From positions 266,229,930-266,293,929 of the forward strand of contig JARYHS010008074.1 in NCBI GenBank assembly GCA_031002005.1: a stretch of 64,000 nt of DNA, given 5' to 3'. A model generated the notes under the pieces. That model was not told the origin of the DNA. It saw nothing but the letters and a program-made list of their open reading frames with translations, and did not search any database. Shown here piece after piece: positions 44,565 to 55,420 of this stretch (position 1 is the first letter of the stretch; each line of letters begins with the position of its first letter). This stretch comes from Vandiemenella viatica (Eukaryota > Arthropoda > Insecta > Orthoptera > Morabidae). A program made the translations under genes and the position numbers.

Positions 44565-45409
44565 GTAGTCAAATATAATTTGATTATAATTTCTGGTGAA
44601 AAATATTGTCATGTATTTATATCATGTCTTACCCGGTTGAAAATATTGTTAACACATTATTAGTATTAAAAAAAAAGTTCTCTTGAGACCTGAAAATTAG
44701 GTAAGAGATAGTGACAAGAGCTAATAGTCATGATAATGTATAGTATAGAGTAGTTGGTAGCAGACTTATCCCCAATGTCACAATTCTTGCACAGTTGTGT
44801 ATGGCAACAAACTTATTTACATTCTGTAGGCTATATAAAGTTACTGTTGTGATAAATAAGCAGTATGTAAAAGACATTGGTATAAGTATTATATCAACCT
44901 ATCACAAGTAGGATAGTTTGATATGATCTCTTGACGAATAATACAGTTATAATGTGATATTAAAAATATGCCTTTATAGGTTATGTATGATATTTAATTA
45001 AATTATGATGGAGCATGTACACCGAAGGGAATTTCCCTGCACGCCCATTTTCCTCTTTTTTTTTAAATATTCTTTGATTGTAATATTTCCGGGCTTGCAT
45101 GTTTAACAACGAATAAACATTTATATTTATTAAATGAGTATCACTTTTTTTTTTTTTTTTTTTTTTTTTTGCCACAGTACATATTGATGGGTCTAAGCCA
45201 GCTATTAAAGTAGGTTGTTTTGTACTGTTCCTTTGTGTGACTTTTAAGTTCCCTCAGCTGCATTTATGCACAGGAAAACATCTACACAGGGAACTGACTA
45301 GTCTGGGGCATAGGGGACACCCTGCAGTCTTGTGGAATGTGGCAGTAGATGAAGCTGCCAATTAGCTTGTAATAAAGTCAGGACTGATTTTGTTCCAGGC
45401 CACCCCACC

Positions 45410-45985
45410 CTATTTTATTATCATTTAGCCAGATTTCCAACACCTCCCTTATGATCGAATCCCAAAAGGAAGAGGCCTTAGCCAGCACTACATTTTTGTT
45501 GAACTCTATCCTGTGTTCTTCGAAGGCATGTTTAGCTACGCAAACTTTAGTGCTGGCTTCTGGGACTCAGTCATAAGCGAAGCGTTGGAAATCCGGCTAA
45601 ATGATAACAACATAAATAGGGACGGCGGGCTCTATCTGAGTGAAGCCTAGAGGTCAATCATTAGTGATCTCCAACAAGAGCTAAGCAGATCTGCACAACT
45701 GGGCATAGAGGGCGCTGCAACGGGTTGCGTATTAAGCCAGTGCTCTCGACCAATCCAAGCGAGTGGGCCTACCAGCATCATGAACCGCCAGCACATCTGG
45801 GCGGCCGGGGAACGGGCTTCATAGTAAGCCCAAGATTTTGCAGGCCATTCATGAAGGTATAAAGGAAGTCCGATAGGATGCTAAGCCAGTCTAGGCAATG
45901 ACAGTCAGCTGGTGACAGAAGAGACCTGACACCTGATGAAGACAGCAGAGCTAGCTGTCGAAACATTGTGTTTATACAACACCAT
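45410..45985 (+). mobile_element. Penelope-like element remnant, head-to-head
   Basis: The minus strand at about 45550-45410 reads VAKHAFEEHRIEFNKN, ASSFWDSIIREVLEIWLNDN. The + strand at about 45548-45655 reads SAGFWDSVISEALEIRLNDN followed by NINRDGGLYLSEA. Both are the conserved GIY-YIG-region C-terminus of a Penelope-like retroelement, so the same segment is present twice in inverted orientation around about 45545. Downstream the + strand continues through an Ile/Ser-rich tail to the terminal repeat with CTGATGAAGACAGC at 45933. Stops are present; not functional. Confidence 0.75.
45933..45963 (+). ncRNA. Hammerhead-like ribozyme core in Penelope terminus
   Basis: CTGATGA (45933-45939), A, then a perfect 6-bp stem II GACAGC/GCTGTC (45941-45946 and 45954-45959) around a 7-nt loop, then GAAA (45960-45963). 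This is the catalytic-core arrangement of hammerhead ribozymes, which are known in Penelope-like terminal repeats. A short stem III (ACA...TGT) can be drawn after GAAA, but a canonical stem I and cleavage triplet are not convincing, so activity is unlikely in this copy. Confidence 0.6.
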
Positions 45986-46139
45986 CTTGGTGTACACCCG
46001 AGAGGATTTTAATGCAGTTGATCAATTGTCTGTTGACGGTCTGAAAGTGCAAGCTCTTGAATTTTTTCAACATTTTCGTCGATTCAGGCAATTGATCTAT
46101 GTCCAGAACGAGGTTTGTCATCAATTGACATGTCACCAT

Positions 46140-46500
46140 TTTTGAACTGAGTGAACCACATGTACATTTGAGTTTTTCCCACTGCGCATCTTTGTAAGCT
46201 GTTTTCAACATTAAAACAGTTTCAGCAGCAAAACAAAATGTGAAGAGATAGTAATCACACAGAGCTAAGTCAGGTGAGAGCACACTCATCGTAAGCTCTT
46301 TACATCCATGGGACACACACTCGCTGAGCAGAGCTTCACTACTTATGAAAATGGCTCGATGACTGGTTTGCGGCAAAAGAGAAAAAATGTTTTTGGCATG
46401 GCATTCATAAATTACCGGAGAGATGGGGAAAATGTACATCTAACAACGGACAATATTTCGAATAAGGTACTTTGTATCAATTATATACAATAAACATGTA
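46140..46500 (-). pseudogene. Mariner transposase scraps, rearranged
   Basis: The minus strand at about 46290-46240 reads LSPDLALCDYYLFTF, the third-Asp region of mariner (SPDLAPSDYHLF). The + strand at about 46345-46440 reads WLDDWFAAKEKKCFWHGIHK followed by LPERWGKCT, the mariner C-terminus. The two are in opposite orientation, so an inversion has occurred. Confidence 0.65.
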
Positions 46501-47160
46501 TTTTTTATGAAAAAATTTCAGTTTCATATTTACACACCTGGTCTCTAAAAATCATTTTCTTCAATTCTTCTGTTTCTTTTACTCTTATCTATCCACCATG
46601 GAATCTCTATATTTTCATGATAAGTTGTTTATGCAGCTACAACCAGCATCCTCATAAATCTTTCACACTCCTCTTCCAAAATCCTATTTCCCCTGTGGGT
46701 ATCTTGATCCTTAAAGTATTTTGGTACTACTCTTTTGCTTCCTCTTTTAATTCACATACCTTTATTTTTTACACATTTTTGTAATCTCTCTCCTTTCTAC
46801 TAATGTCCTTAGTTTCATTACCATACCTCATGATCTCTGTCTAATGCTTCTCATAGGATTACCTTTACATCAACAACACTCCACTTCTCCATTATATAAC
46901 ATGTATTCTTGCAAAGACTTTTTCTGGTATTACCTCTTCAGAATCCGAACTATTGTTTTCTCACACAGATTTTTCTGGTGTTTTTGGTTACTAAGCTCTC
47001 CTAGCCAAATTCTCCACCCTCTTTATCTCTTTTCCCTTATAAATGAGTGGTATGATGTAATTTTTACACACTTTATAGTATACAGAAAATCTTCTGATTC
47101 AATGGAATTGATAGTTCTAGATATAACTCAGCATCATCTCCACCTGTCTTTAGTATATAC
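46501..47160. other. Intronic non-coding stretch
   Basis: Low-complexity, pyrimidine-rich sequence. A faint LINE-linker-like IPWWIDKSKR is readable on the minus strand near 46600, but is not enough to call. Confidence 0.35.
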
Positions 47161-47164
47161 TGAT

Positions 47165-47370
47165 TGAGCATGGTGGGTGAATGGTAACACTTTGCCCTCA
47201 TATTGAGGAGTATCCCCATTCTTCCAGATTTCGATTTTCCGTTGTTTCCCAAAATCACTTCAGGCAATTGCTGGGACATTTCCTTTGAAGGTTCATGGCT
47301 GAATTCCTCCCTGTTCTTTTTCCCTAGTCCTTTCCTGTTTTGACAAGGTGTAAGGCCATAAGGGGGGGAG
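47165..47370 (+). repeat. SINE family 2, + copy
   Basis: GGTGGGTGAATGGTAACACTTTG (tRNA-like head), then TTGTTTCCCAAAATCACTTCAGG, TTTGAAGGTTCATGGCTGAATTCC and ACAAGGTGTAAGGCCATAAGG, a diverged copy of the 49.2 kb SINE. Confidence 0.75.
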
Positions 47371-47814
47371 GGAAGTAACATACACTGTAGAACAATTGAA
47401 TTAGAGATGCGTATCTAGTATTGTGTAGCATCATAGTTTGACCCAGTGATGGCAATGATTCTCCAGGACAACACACTGATTGCATTAAATATTCATGTGA
47501 TGAACAGTCTCCCTCATTTCATGAATATATGATGGATTGGGTCATAAGTTCAAACTGATAGGATACCAGATGTGATCAGTGCAATTTAGGTCAGGTGGAC
47601 TGGCTGGCTAGGGAAGTAAGATCACCTCTGTTGTTACCATTCATTTGGAAACAGTTTATGAGTGATGAATTATGTTGTTGGAGGAAGTTGTTTCCTGTGG
47701 AATGTTGCAGTTGAACTAATGGGAGCACATGATTATCAAGGTTGTCCTGGTGATTTTAAAGTGTGATAGACGATGTCACAAGTAGTTGGTCAGTCATCAA
47801 ACTCATGTCTGACA
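47371..47814. other. Intronic non-coding stretch
   Basis: Nothing recognisable. Confidence 0.35.
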
Positions 47815-47985
47815 TTTGGGAGGATGTGATTTCATATGGTTTTCTATGGTTTCCCAAAATCACTTCATAAAATGCCAGAATGGTTCCTACAAAAGGCAAT
47901 GACCAAATTCCGTGTCCTCCATCCACTTGCCCCTAATGACTTTGATGTCAGTGATGTGTAAAGCCCAAATAAATAAAGGAAGAAA
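47815..47985 (+). repeat. SINE family 2, + copy, 5'-truncated
   Basis: GGTTTCCCAAAATCACTTCA, AAAAGGCAATGACCAAATTCC, CCCCTAATGACTTTGATGTCA, matching the body and tail of the 49.2 kb copy. Confidence 0.7.
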
Positions 47986-48056
47986 AGTATTGTAGTTTTT
48001 GTGATACTCACACACTGCCTTTGCCATTTACCAGCATGAATCTTGACAGTGCAGAT

Positions 48057-48238
48057 AACATTTTTCCTTATATAAGAATGAAGTCTTTCTCGGCGTTGAG
48101 AATGTATAAACTGCTCTCAGGTTACTAGCCGAGTCAAGAGTGCGTTGTCACACGATATTTCGGCGACTAGATTCATTGCAACGCACTCTTGACTCGGCTA
48201 GTCACCCGAGAGCAGTTTATACAAACATTTTTCCTTAT
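48057..48238. mobile_element. Palindromic insert with 15-bp TSD
   Basis: The insert 48072-48223 is flanked by AACATTTTTCCTTAT (48057-48071 and 48224-48238). It contains two 44-nt arms (48104-48147 and 48179-48222) that are complementary except for two positions, around a 31-nt loop containing CGATATTTCGGCGACTAG. No coding capacity. Confidence 0.85.
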
Positions 48239-48241
48239 TTG

Positions 48242-48528
48242 TATGGTCTTTGTGTGAGCGTTCTGGTAGCTCAGTGGTTAAGGGGCTAGCTTTCAAAACA
48301 TTCGCTGCTCCGGTCCTATTTTCGAGTCCCGGTAGGCGCTGGAATTTTGAGAGTTGTGTTTGATCATATGAGCTATGCCAGGATGCTCCATGGTTCGGAT
48401 TCCACGTTAATCTGTAGGTCCCAGAGGAAAGGAACTGGCCGTCCTACCTCTGACACAATGGCTTAGTATGCCTCCTTCGGGAGGATCCAACCAACCTTCG
48501 GGTTGTGGACTAAGTTAAGTTTATGGTC
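48242..48528 (+). repeat. SINE family 1, complete + copy
   Basis: tRNA-derived head with an A-box-like TGGTAGCTCAGTGGTTAAGG and a B-box-like TTTTCGAGTCCCGG, body with GGATGCTCCATGGTTCGGATTCC, TGTAGGTCCCAGAGG and ACAATGGCTTAGTATGCC. Flanked by TATGGTC (48242-48248 and 48522-48528). The clearest of three copies. Confidence 0.85.
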
Positions 48529-49185
48529 CCCTGAGGCGTGCAATCAGGTGAGGTACCTTCAGGGAATCTTGACTTCTGCTCTGGATGGTGTGGCTGCTTA
48601 CATGTTGTTGCTCATCATATTAAATTGCCAAGTGATGTCTTGTGTTGTAGCTACTATTTTTGTTATAATGCAGGCTAATCAACAATGATGCTGCTCATCC
48701 ACATGTTGTTCTCCATCGCAACTGCCCCTGGCAAGGAAGATTTTACCAGAATCAATGTACTAATCATACTCTCTTGATACAGTGATTCATGAAAATACTT
48801 TTGTCATGTTTTCACAATACCAGCTGTCTCTGATTTAATTGTTCTTTTGTGTATCTGTGGTAGTGTTACCAACACTAGCTACCTTACATTTTTAAAAACT
48901 ATGCAGCTCTCTCATAATATCCTATTTCTAATTTCGTATTTGGCTCATTTTTATTTAATGGGACAGGAGAATTCCATTTATTTTCTCTATTATTTCCTGT
49001 ATGGCACTCAATATTGGCCTCATCATATAATTTTGTCAATATTTCCACCTTTTTGTACCCTCACTTCCATGTTATTGTTTGTTGGTATCCTGCATTTCTC
49101 TGTTTTTGCTCTGTAGTAAAATTTTCTTCCTCCATTCTTATTACACATCCAAACTTTGTGCTTTTATTTTTGTAGATTGCCAAAC
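48529..49185. other. Intronic non-coding stretch
   Basis: No recognisable gene or repeat. Confidence 0.35.
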
Positions 49186-49189
49186 TTGC

Positions 49190-49410
49190 TGGGTGAGCAG
49201 TAACGCTCTGGCCTCGAATTCGGGAGGACTCGGGTTTGAATTCCCGTCCGGGAATCCAGATTTGGGTTTTCAATGGTTTCCCCAAATCACTCCAGGCGAA
49301 TACCGGGACGCTCCCTTCAAAAGGCCATGGCCGAATTCCTTCCAGTTCCTTGTCCTCAATCCCCTCCTGCCTCTAATGACCTTGACGTCAACAAGGCATA
49401 AAGCCATAAG
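49190..49410 (+). repeat. SINE family 2, + copy
   Basis: Head GGGTGAGCAGTAACGCTCTGG with B-box-like GGTTTGAATTCC, body CAATGGTTTCCCCAAATCAC, AAAAGGCCATGGCCGAATTCC and tail TGACGTCAACAAGGCATAAAGC. Confidence 0.85.
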
Positions 49411-49583
49411 TTTAAAAAGGTAGATCTTGCTTTCCACACTGTGTTGTTAACAAGTATCTTGCTCCCTTGTGTAACAAATTCTTTCCTTTCAATTTCATAT
49501 CTATTTTTATTATTATGATAATTTGACTTCTTTCTGTGTACTTGGAATATGCAATCAATTTTCCCCCAGTATTTTTATCTACT

Positions 49584-52500
49584 ACTAGCGGGTACCCACG
49601 ACTTCGTTCGTGATTGTATAGAATTCATATTGACAGCTATAGACATCTAACCACCATAGTGCACGATGGGAAACTCGATACTATTACCACACACAAATAC
49701 CAGTCTTCTGCGCTATGTAGTTCCGGCAGCAAAGTAAAATTTACGGATACACACAAGTATTTGGATGAAATACGAAAATATTCATGATCGATCAATTTCA
49801 AACACCATATCTCACACACTCCCACAGTTACCGAATTTCGGCCAACGTTGTGATCAATGGGAGATTCTGTGTTACTACCACACACAAACGCCAGTGATCT
49901 GCGATTGATAGTGTTCACTTAAAAGTGATACACCGTGACACATGCGTCTTTGGCAGAAATATGAAATTGCCGCAGGTCGACCATTTTCATCCCCCATATC
50001 TTCCACACCCCCATAGCTACAGACATCTAACAACCATAGTGCACGACAACAGACACGATTCTACTACCACACATAAACACCAATGCTCTATGCTATGTAG
50101 TCGTGGCAGAAAAGTGAAATCTGCGGAGACACATGCCTTTCGTCGAAATACGAAAATATAATTGGTCGGGCACTTACAACCACCATATCTCCCACACAAC
50201 CACAGATTCTGAAATTCGGCCGCTGTTGTGATCGAAAGGTGACTCTGTGTTACTACCACACACAAACGCCAGAGATCTGTGATCGATAGTTTTCGCTGAA
50301 AAGTGATACACCATGCCACTTTTGTCTTTGGCAGAAGTATGAAATTGCCACACGTCGACCACTTTCAACCCCCATTTCTCCCACACCCCCATAGCTACCG
50401 ACATCTAACAACCATAGTGCACTACATGAGATACGAATCTACTACCAAACACAAACACCAATGCTCTATGCTATGTAGTTGTGGCAGAAAAGTGACATAT
50501 GCGGAGACAGTCGAAATACGAAAATATCCTTGGTCGTCCACTTACAACCACCATATCTACCACAGTACCACAGTTTCTGAAATTCGGCCGCTGTTGTGGT
50601 CGAAAGGTGACTCTGTGCTACAACTACACACAAACGCCAGTTATCTGTGATCTATAGTTTTCGCTGAAAAGTGATACACCATGACACTTTTGTCTTTGGC
50701 AGAAGTATGAAATTGCCACACGTCGACCACTTTCAACCCCCATTTCTCCCACACCCCCATAGCTACCGACATCTAACAACCATAGTGCACTACATGAGAT
50801 ACGATTCTACTACCAAACACATACACCAATGCTCTATGCTGAGTAGTTGTGGCAGAAAAGTGACATATGCGGAGACAGTCGAAAAACGAAAATATCCTTG
50901 GTCGGCCACTTACAACCACCATATCTACCACAGTACCACAGTTTCTGAAATTCGGCCGCTGTTGTGATCGAAAGGTGACTCTGTGCTACTACTACACACA
51001 AACGCCAGTTATCTGTGATCTATAGTTTTCGCTGAAAAGTGATACACCATGACACTTTTGTCTTTGGCAGAAGTATGAAATTGCCACACCTCGACCACTT
51101 TCAACCCCCATTTCTCCCACACCCCCATAGCTACCGACATCTAACAACCATAGTGCACTACATGAGATACGATTCTACTACCAAACACACACACCAATGC
51201 TCTATGCTGAGTAGTTGTGGCAGAAAAGTGACATATGCGGAGACAGTCGAAATACGAAAATATCCTTGGTCGGCCACTTACAACCACCATATCTACCACA
51301 GTTTCTGAAATTCGGCCGCTGTTGTGGTCGAAAGGTGACTCTGTGCTACAACTACACACAAACGCCAGTTATCTGTGATCTATAGTTTTCGCTGAAAAGT
51401 GATACACCATGACACTTTTGTCTTTGGCAGAAGTATGAAATTGCCACACGTCGACCACTTTCAACCCCCATTTCTCCCACACCCCCATAGCTACCGACAT
51501 CTAACAACCATAGTGCACTACATGAGATACGATTCTACTACCAAACACATACACCAATGCTCTATGCTGAGTAGTTGTGGCAGAAAAGTGACATATGCGG
51601 AGACAGTCGAAATACGAAAATATCCTTGGTCGGCCACTTACAACCACCATATCTACCACAGTACCACAGTTTCTGAAATTCGGCCACTGCTGTGATCGAA
51701 AGGTGACTCTGTGCTACTACTACACACAAACGCCAGTTATCTGTGATCTATAGTTTTCGCTGAAAAGTGATACACCATGACACTTTTGTCTTTGGCAGAA
51801 GTATGAAATTGCCACACGTCGACCACTTTCAACCCCCCATTCCCCCACACCCCCATAGCTACCGACATCTAACAACCATGCACTACATGAGATACGAATC
51901 TACTACCAAACACAAACACCAATGCTCTATGCTATGTAGTTGTGGCAGAAAGGTGACATATGCGGAGACAGTCGAAATACGAAAATATCCTTGGTCGTCC
52001 ACTTACAACCACCATATCTACCACAGTTTCTGAAATTCGGCCACTGTTGTGATTGAAAGGTGACTCTGTGCTACAACTACACACAAACGCCAGTTATCTG
52101 TGATCTATAGTTTTCGCTGAAAAGTGATACACCATGACACTTTTGTCTTTGGCAGAAGTATGAAATTGCCACACGTCGACCACTTTCAACCCCCATTTCT
52201 CCCACACCCCCATAGCTACCGACATCTAACAACCATAGTGCACTACATGAGATACGATTCTACTACCAAACACATACACCAATGCTCTATGCTGAGTAGT
52301 TGTGGCAGAAAAGTGACATATGCGGAGACAGTCGAAAAACGAAAATATCCTTGGTCGGCCACTTACAACCACCATATCTACCACAGTACCACAGTTTCTG
52401 AAATTCGGCCGCTGTTGTGATCGAAAGGTGACTCTGTGCTACTACTACACACAAACGCCAGTTATCTGTGATCTATAGTTTTCGCTGAAAAGTGATACAC

Positions 52501-52915
52501 CATGACACTTTTGTCTTTGGCAGAAGTATGAAATTGCCACACCTCGACCACTTTCAACCCCCATTTCTCCCACACCCCCACAGCTACCGACATCTAACAA
52601 CCATAGTGCACGACAGGAAAGGTGATTCTACTACCACACACAAACACCAAAGGTCTATGTTATGTAGTTGTGGCAGGAAAGAGAAGTATACGGAGATACG
52701 AATTTTTGGTTGAAATATGAAAACGCCCTGCACTGACCAACTGTAATTATTATATCTCCCACATCCCCACAGCTATTGGCATTCGGCCAATGTTGTGCAC
52801 GACAGGAAACTCCATGCTACTTCCACCCACAAACATCAGTGATCTGTGCTAGGTAGTGATGGCTGAAAAGTGAAATATAGGAAAAAACACGTCTATTTTT
52901 ATATATATATAAGAT
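49584..52915 (+). repeat. ACTAG-start element with array of ~365-bp repeats
   Basis: Starts ACTAGCGGGTACCCACGACTTCGTTCGTG and ends GTCTATTTTTATATATATATAAGAT. Between lie diverged flanking units and a run of seven similar units whose ATGACACTTTTG or equivalent falls at 50303, 50671, 51039, 51399, 51767, 52124 and 52492 (period 368, with 360 and 357 variants). Repeated 88-115-codon frames (MIHHDTFVFGRSMK...) follow the period and drift by deletions of 3-11 bp, so they are repeat by-products rather than genes. Same family as 11431-13627. Confidence 0.92.
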
Positions 52916-54170
52916 ATAATTTCGTAAAGTCACTCATCCACTCACCTCGATAGCTATTGTCTGGAGAACCTTGTCACCTGTCAGCCTTCGCTCACAAAAC
53001 AGCGACCAGAGATACCATTAGAAGAAATTCGTGGTTATGTCTACAGTTTAATAGCTAAGCAACTGCTACCAAATTAATTGCAATAATACATTCATTAAGT
53101 TTGCTTTTCATAGCATTTCATAGTTAAAACATTTTTGATAAATTTTGCAGCTGAAAAAACATGGATCTGCTTTTCAGTAACATGTTACTAATTAAAGCAA
53201 CATAAAAAGTTAATTTACTCATGGTCTCTGCTGTAACCACGAATGCCAATTGTCATTTCGGCTTAGGATAAATTTGAGTTTAATTACAACTTTCACTAAT
53301 TGTTTTGCTTGACCAAAATTTATGCATTATGGTTTATTTGCTTTTTAGGCATTATACTTAATACTTTCGTTATTGGTCTTTATTCATGTTCGCTGTATGT
53401 GAGTTATTAGGTTATTTTAAGTGGACATTAGACCAAATGTGTCACCGAATCGACTATTCTGGCAAATTATTTGTACGGAGTTGCTCAACTGTTTCATAAT
53501 ACGGAATGTGTATTAAGTTCTCTGATGATCACAGATACTATGACCAATGTTTACATTATGAGTGTTTGCCCACTCTCAATAAAAATAATAAAAAAAAAAA
53601 CGTAATGCTTTTGAAGCAAACGGGTTTTAAATTTTGCAGAGTGAACTTTAAGGGTCAAATACAAGTCAAGTTCGTATTTAAGCAAGTTTGAGTTTGACCT
53701 TTGAAACAATTATATGATAGCGCGATCGTTTCTATCTGTGTTTGATACCTACCTCTATTAATGCTTCTGACTTCTTCCCGCGCAAGAGATTTCATTCACC
53801 CTGAAACACGGGTCAAATTTATATTTGGCCAGATCAGATCAACATGTCATAATCTTTCATCTTAAAAATTGGAACTATTCTGTACCTGTGACAATACTCA
53901 AAAAATGGTCACAGGCTTACACTAGTCTTACATATTTGTCCTGCTACTTAGGTAAGCAGCCATGACCGGTATCTTTAACTACCTCTCCTGAAACTACCAA
54001 ATAACTCTTGTTTGCTAGCTGCTAATGAGAGCAACTCATAACACACACACACAGAACAGAGAGAGATGGTGTAGAATAGTATATTGGGAAGACCATCTTG
54101 GAACATTTGAACTTGGTAATTATGCCTCCAGCACAGATAAATTCAATAGCTTATTGCTTGCTTTTTTATA
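52916..54170. other. Intronic non-coding stretch
   Basis: AT-rich; one AC run near 54045. No gene or repeat recognised. Confidence 0.35.
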
Positions 54171-55139
54171 GGAAGTTACAAGCTGCTCTCTCTCGCAACT
54201 TATCCTAGCAGGTTGAGCCAAATGCAAGCTGCTAATTACTCAAGTAACGGCATGTTGTGGGTGGCTGGCCCTCTCATCCACCTCTAACACAACCATCCAT
54301 ACAGCTCTTACTTGAAAGTACTAGCTCTTAACTAATACCGTGCCAGCAGTTACACAATATTAAGGATTTCTTAATATGGTTTTAAGAAATCATTACACAG
54401 CTCCATTAATTCTGACAACAAATTTAATATTCTTGAATCAATATGTGACATTACACACATTATTTCAACAAACTACCATTCGCAGAGCCCATACGTGCCC
54501 TTTTCCGCACAGGCACATGACCATGACACCGTTCAGACAAAGAGTGTATTATTGTAAAACTTACCAACTAAGATTCTCTGTTCACTACACAAACTACAAT
54601 CTATGGAACCCTACTTACATTTTATTACAATTAATATAATTAATTGTATTGAAAACATTATTAAACACATTGTTAATATCAAATTAATTATTTACTAAGT
54701 AGAAAAAAGGAAGAAGAATAAACTTCTGCATACAAAAGGTTAGACATAAATTTCATGTTGAGGCAAAATTAATTGGATGTTGACAACTCTAATTAAACAC
54801 TGTTGATGACCTTAAGGATCAATCAAATTCCTGTGAGTGCATTATTATAATGTACAACTCACTGTTTGACACACTACCACCAGAGATGCATTGGCATGTG
54901 GCAATTGCTTTCTTCAGCCACTACATTATTCAGTTATTACGTAAATGCATATAATATGCACACTGTAACAGTGTCAAAATTCCTGTCCTACTATTTACAT
55001 ATACAAAATAAAACGAACAAAAACACACAAACACAAAAAACAATAAACGAAGCACAAGGAATCTCTTTCAGTGCATTATTTATTTAACATTTTCAATACT
55101 TTTACATAAAATTAACAAGTCACAATCATCTTTCTTTAT

Positions 55140-55420
55140 TTTTATGCAGCTTGAAATTCACAATATTTCTCAAACCAAAAGTTTTGTTCAACTTAGAATA
55201 TGCTAACAAATAAGCACTAATATTCAGCTTTGCAACTATTTTGAAAGGCCCGTGGTAAACTTTAAAAAAAAAAACTATTTAATTTCGCAGTTTATTTGAC
55301 AAGACTTTTTCTGTGTTCTCACTAGGACAAGATCTCCCACACCATACTCGGTCGGCTTTATCCCTTTATCATGCCCCATTTGTACCATCTCTTTTCAATA
55401 CATTCTTACATATTTTAATT
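55140..55420 (-). pseudogene. Integrase C-terminal fragment
   Basis: Minus strand: YGVGDLVLVRTQKKSCQI, then after a frameshift in a poly-A run KVYHGPFKIVAKLNISAYLL and FGLRNIVNFKLHKNKER before a stop. This is the end of Ty3/gypsy integrases (DLVLVR..., Y.GPF.I..., N...LK), directly before the downstream LTR, as expected. The zinc-binding and catalytic parts are absent. Confidence 0.65.

Noticed and set aside
44981..45175. Lys-rich minus frame of 64 codons (MAKKKKKKKK...)
   Set aside because: Produced by a long T run; no domain, intronic.
48245..48330. A functional tRNA gene
   Set aside because: A- and B-box-like motifs are present, but the rest does not fold as a tRNA and the sequence continues into a SINE body with a TSD.
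50303..52713. Seven near-identical 73-115-codon frames (MIHHDTFVFGRSMK...) looking like a tandem gene family
   Set aside because: They follow a ~368-bp DNA repeat period, shift frame with small deletions in the repeat, have no recognisable domain, and the DNA is as conserved outside the frames as inside.
49584..52915. CRISPR-like array
   Set aside because: Repeat units of ~365 bp with no spacer/repeat alternation, in a eukaryotic context.
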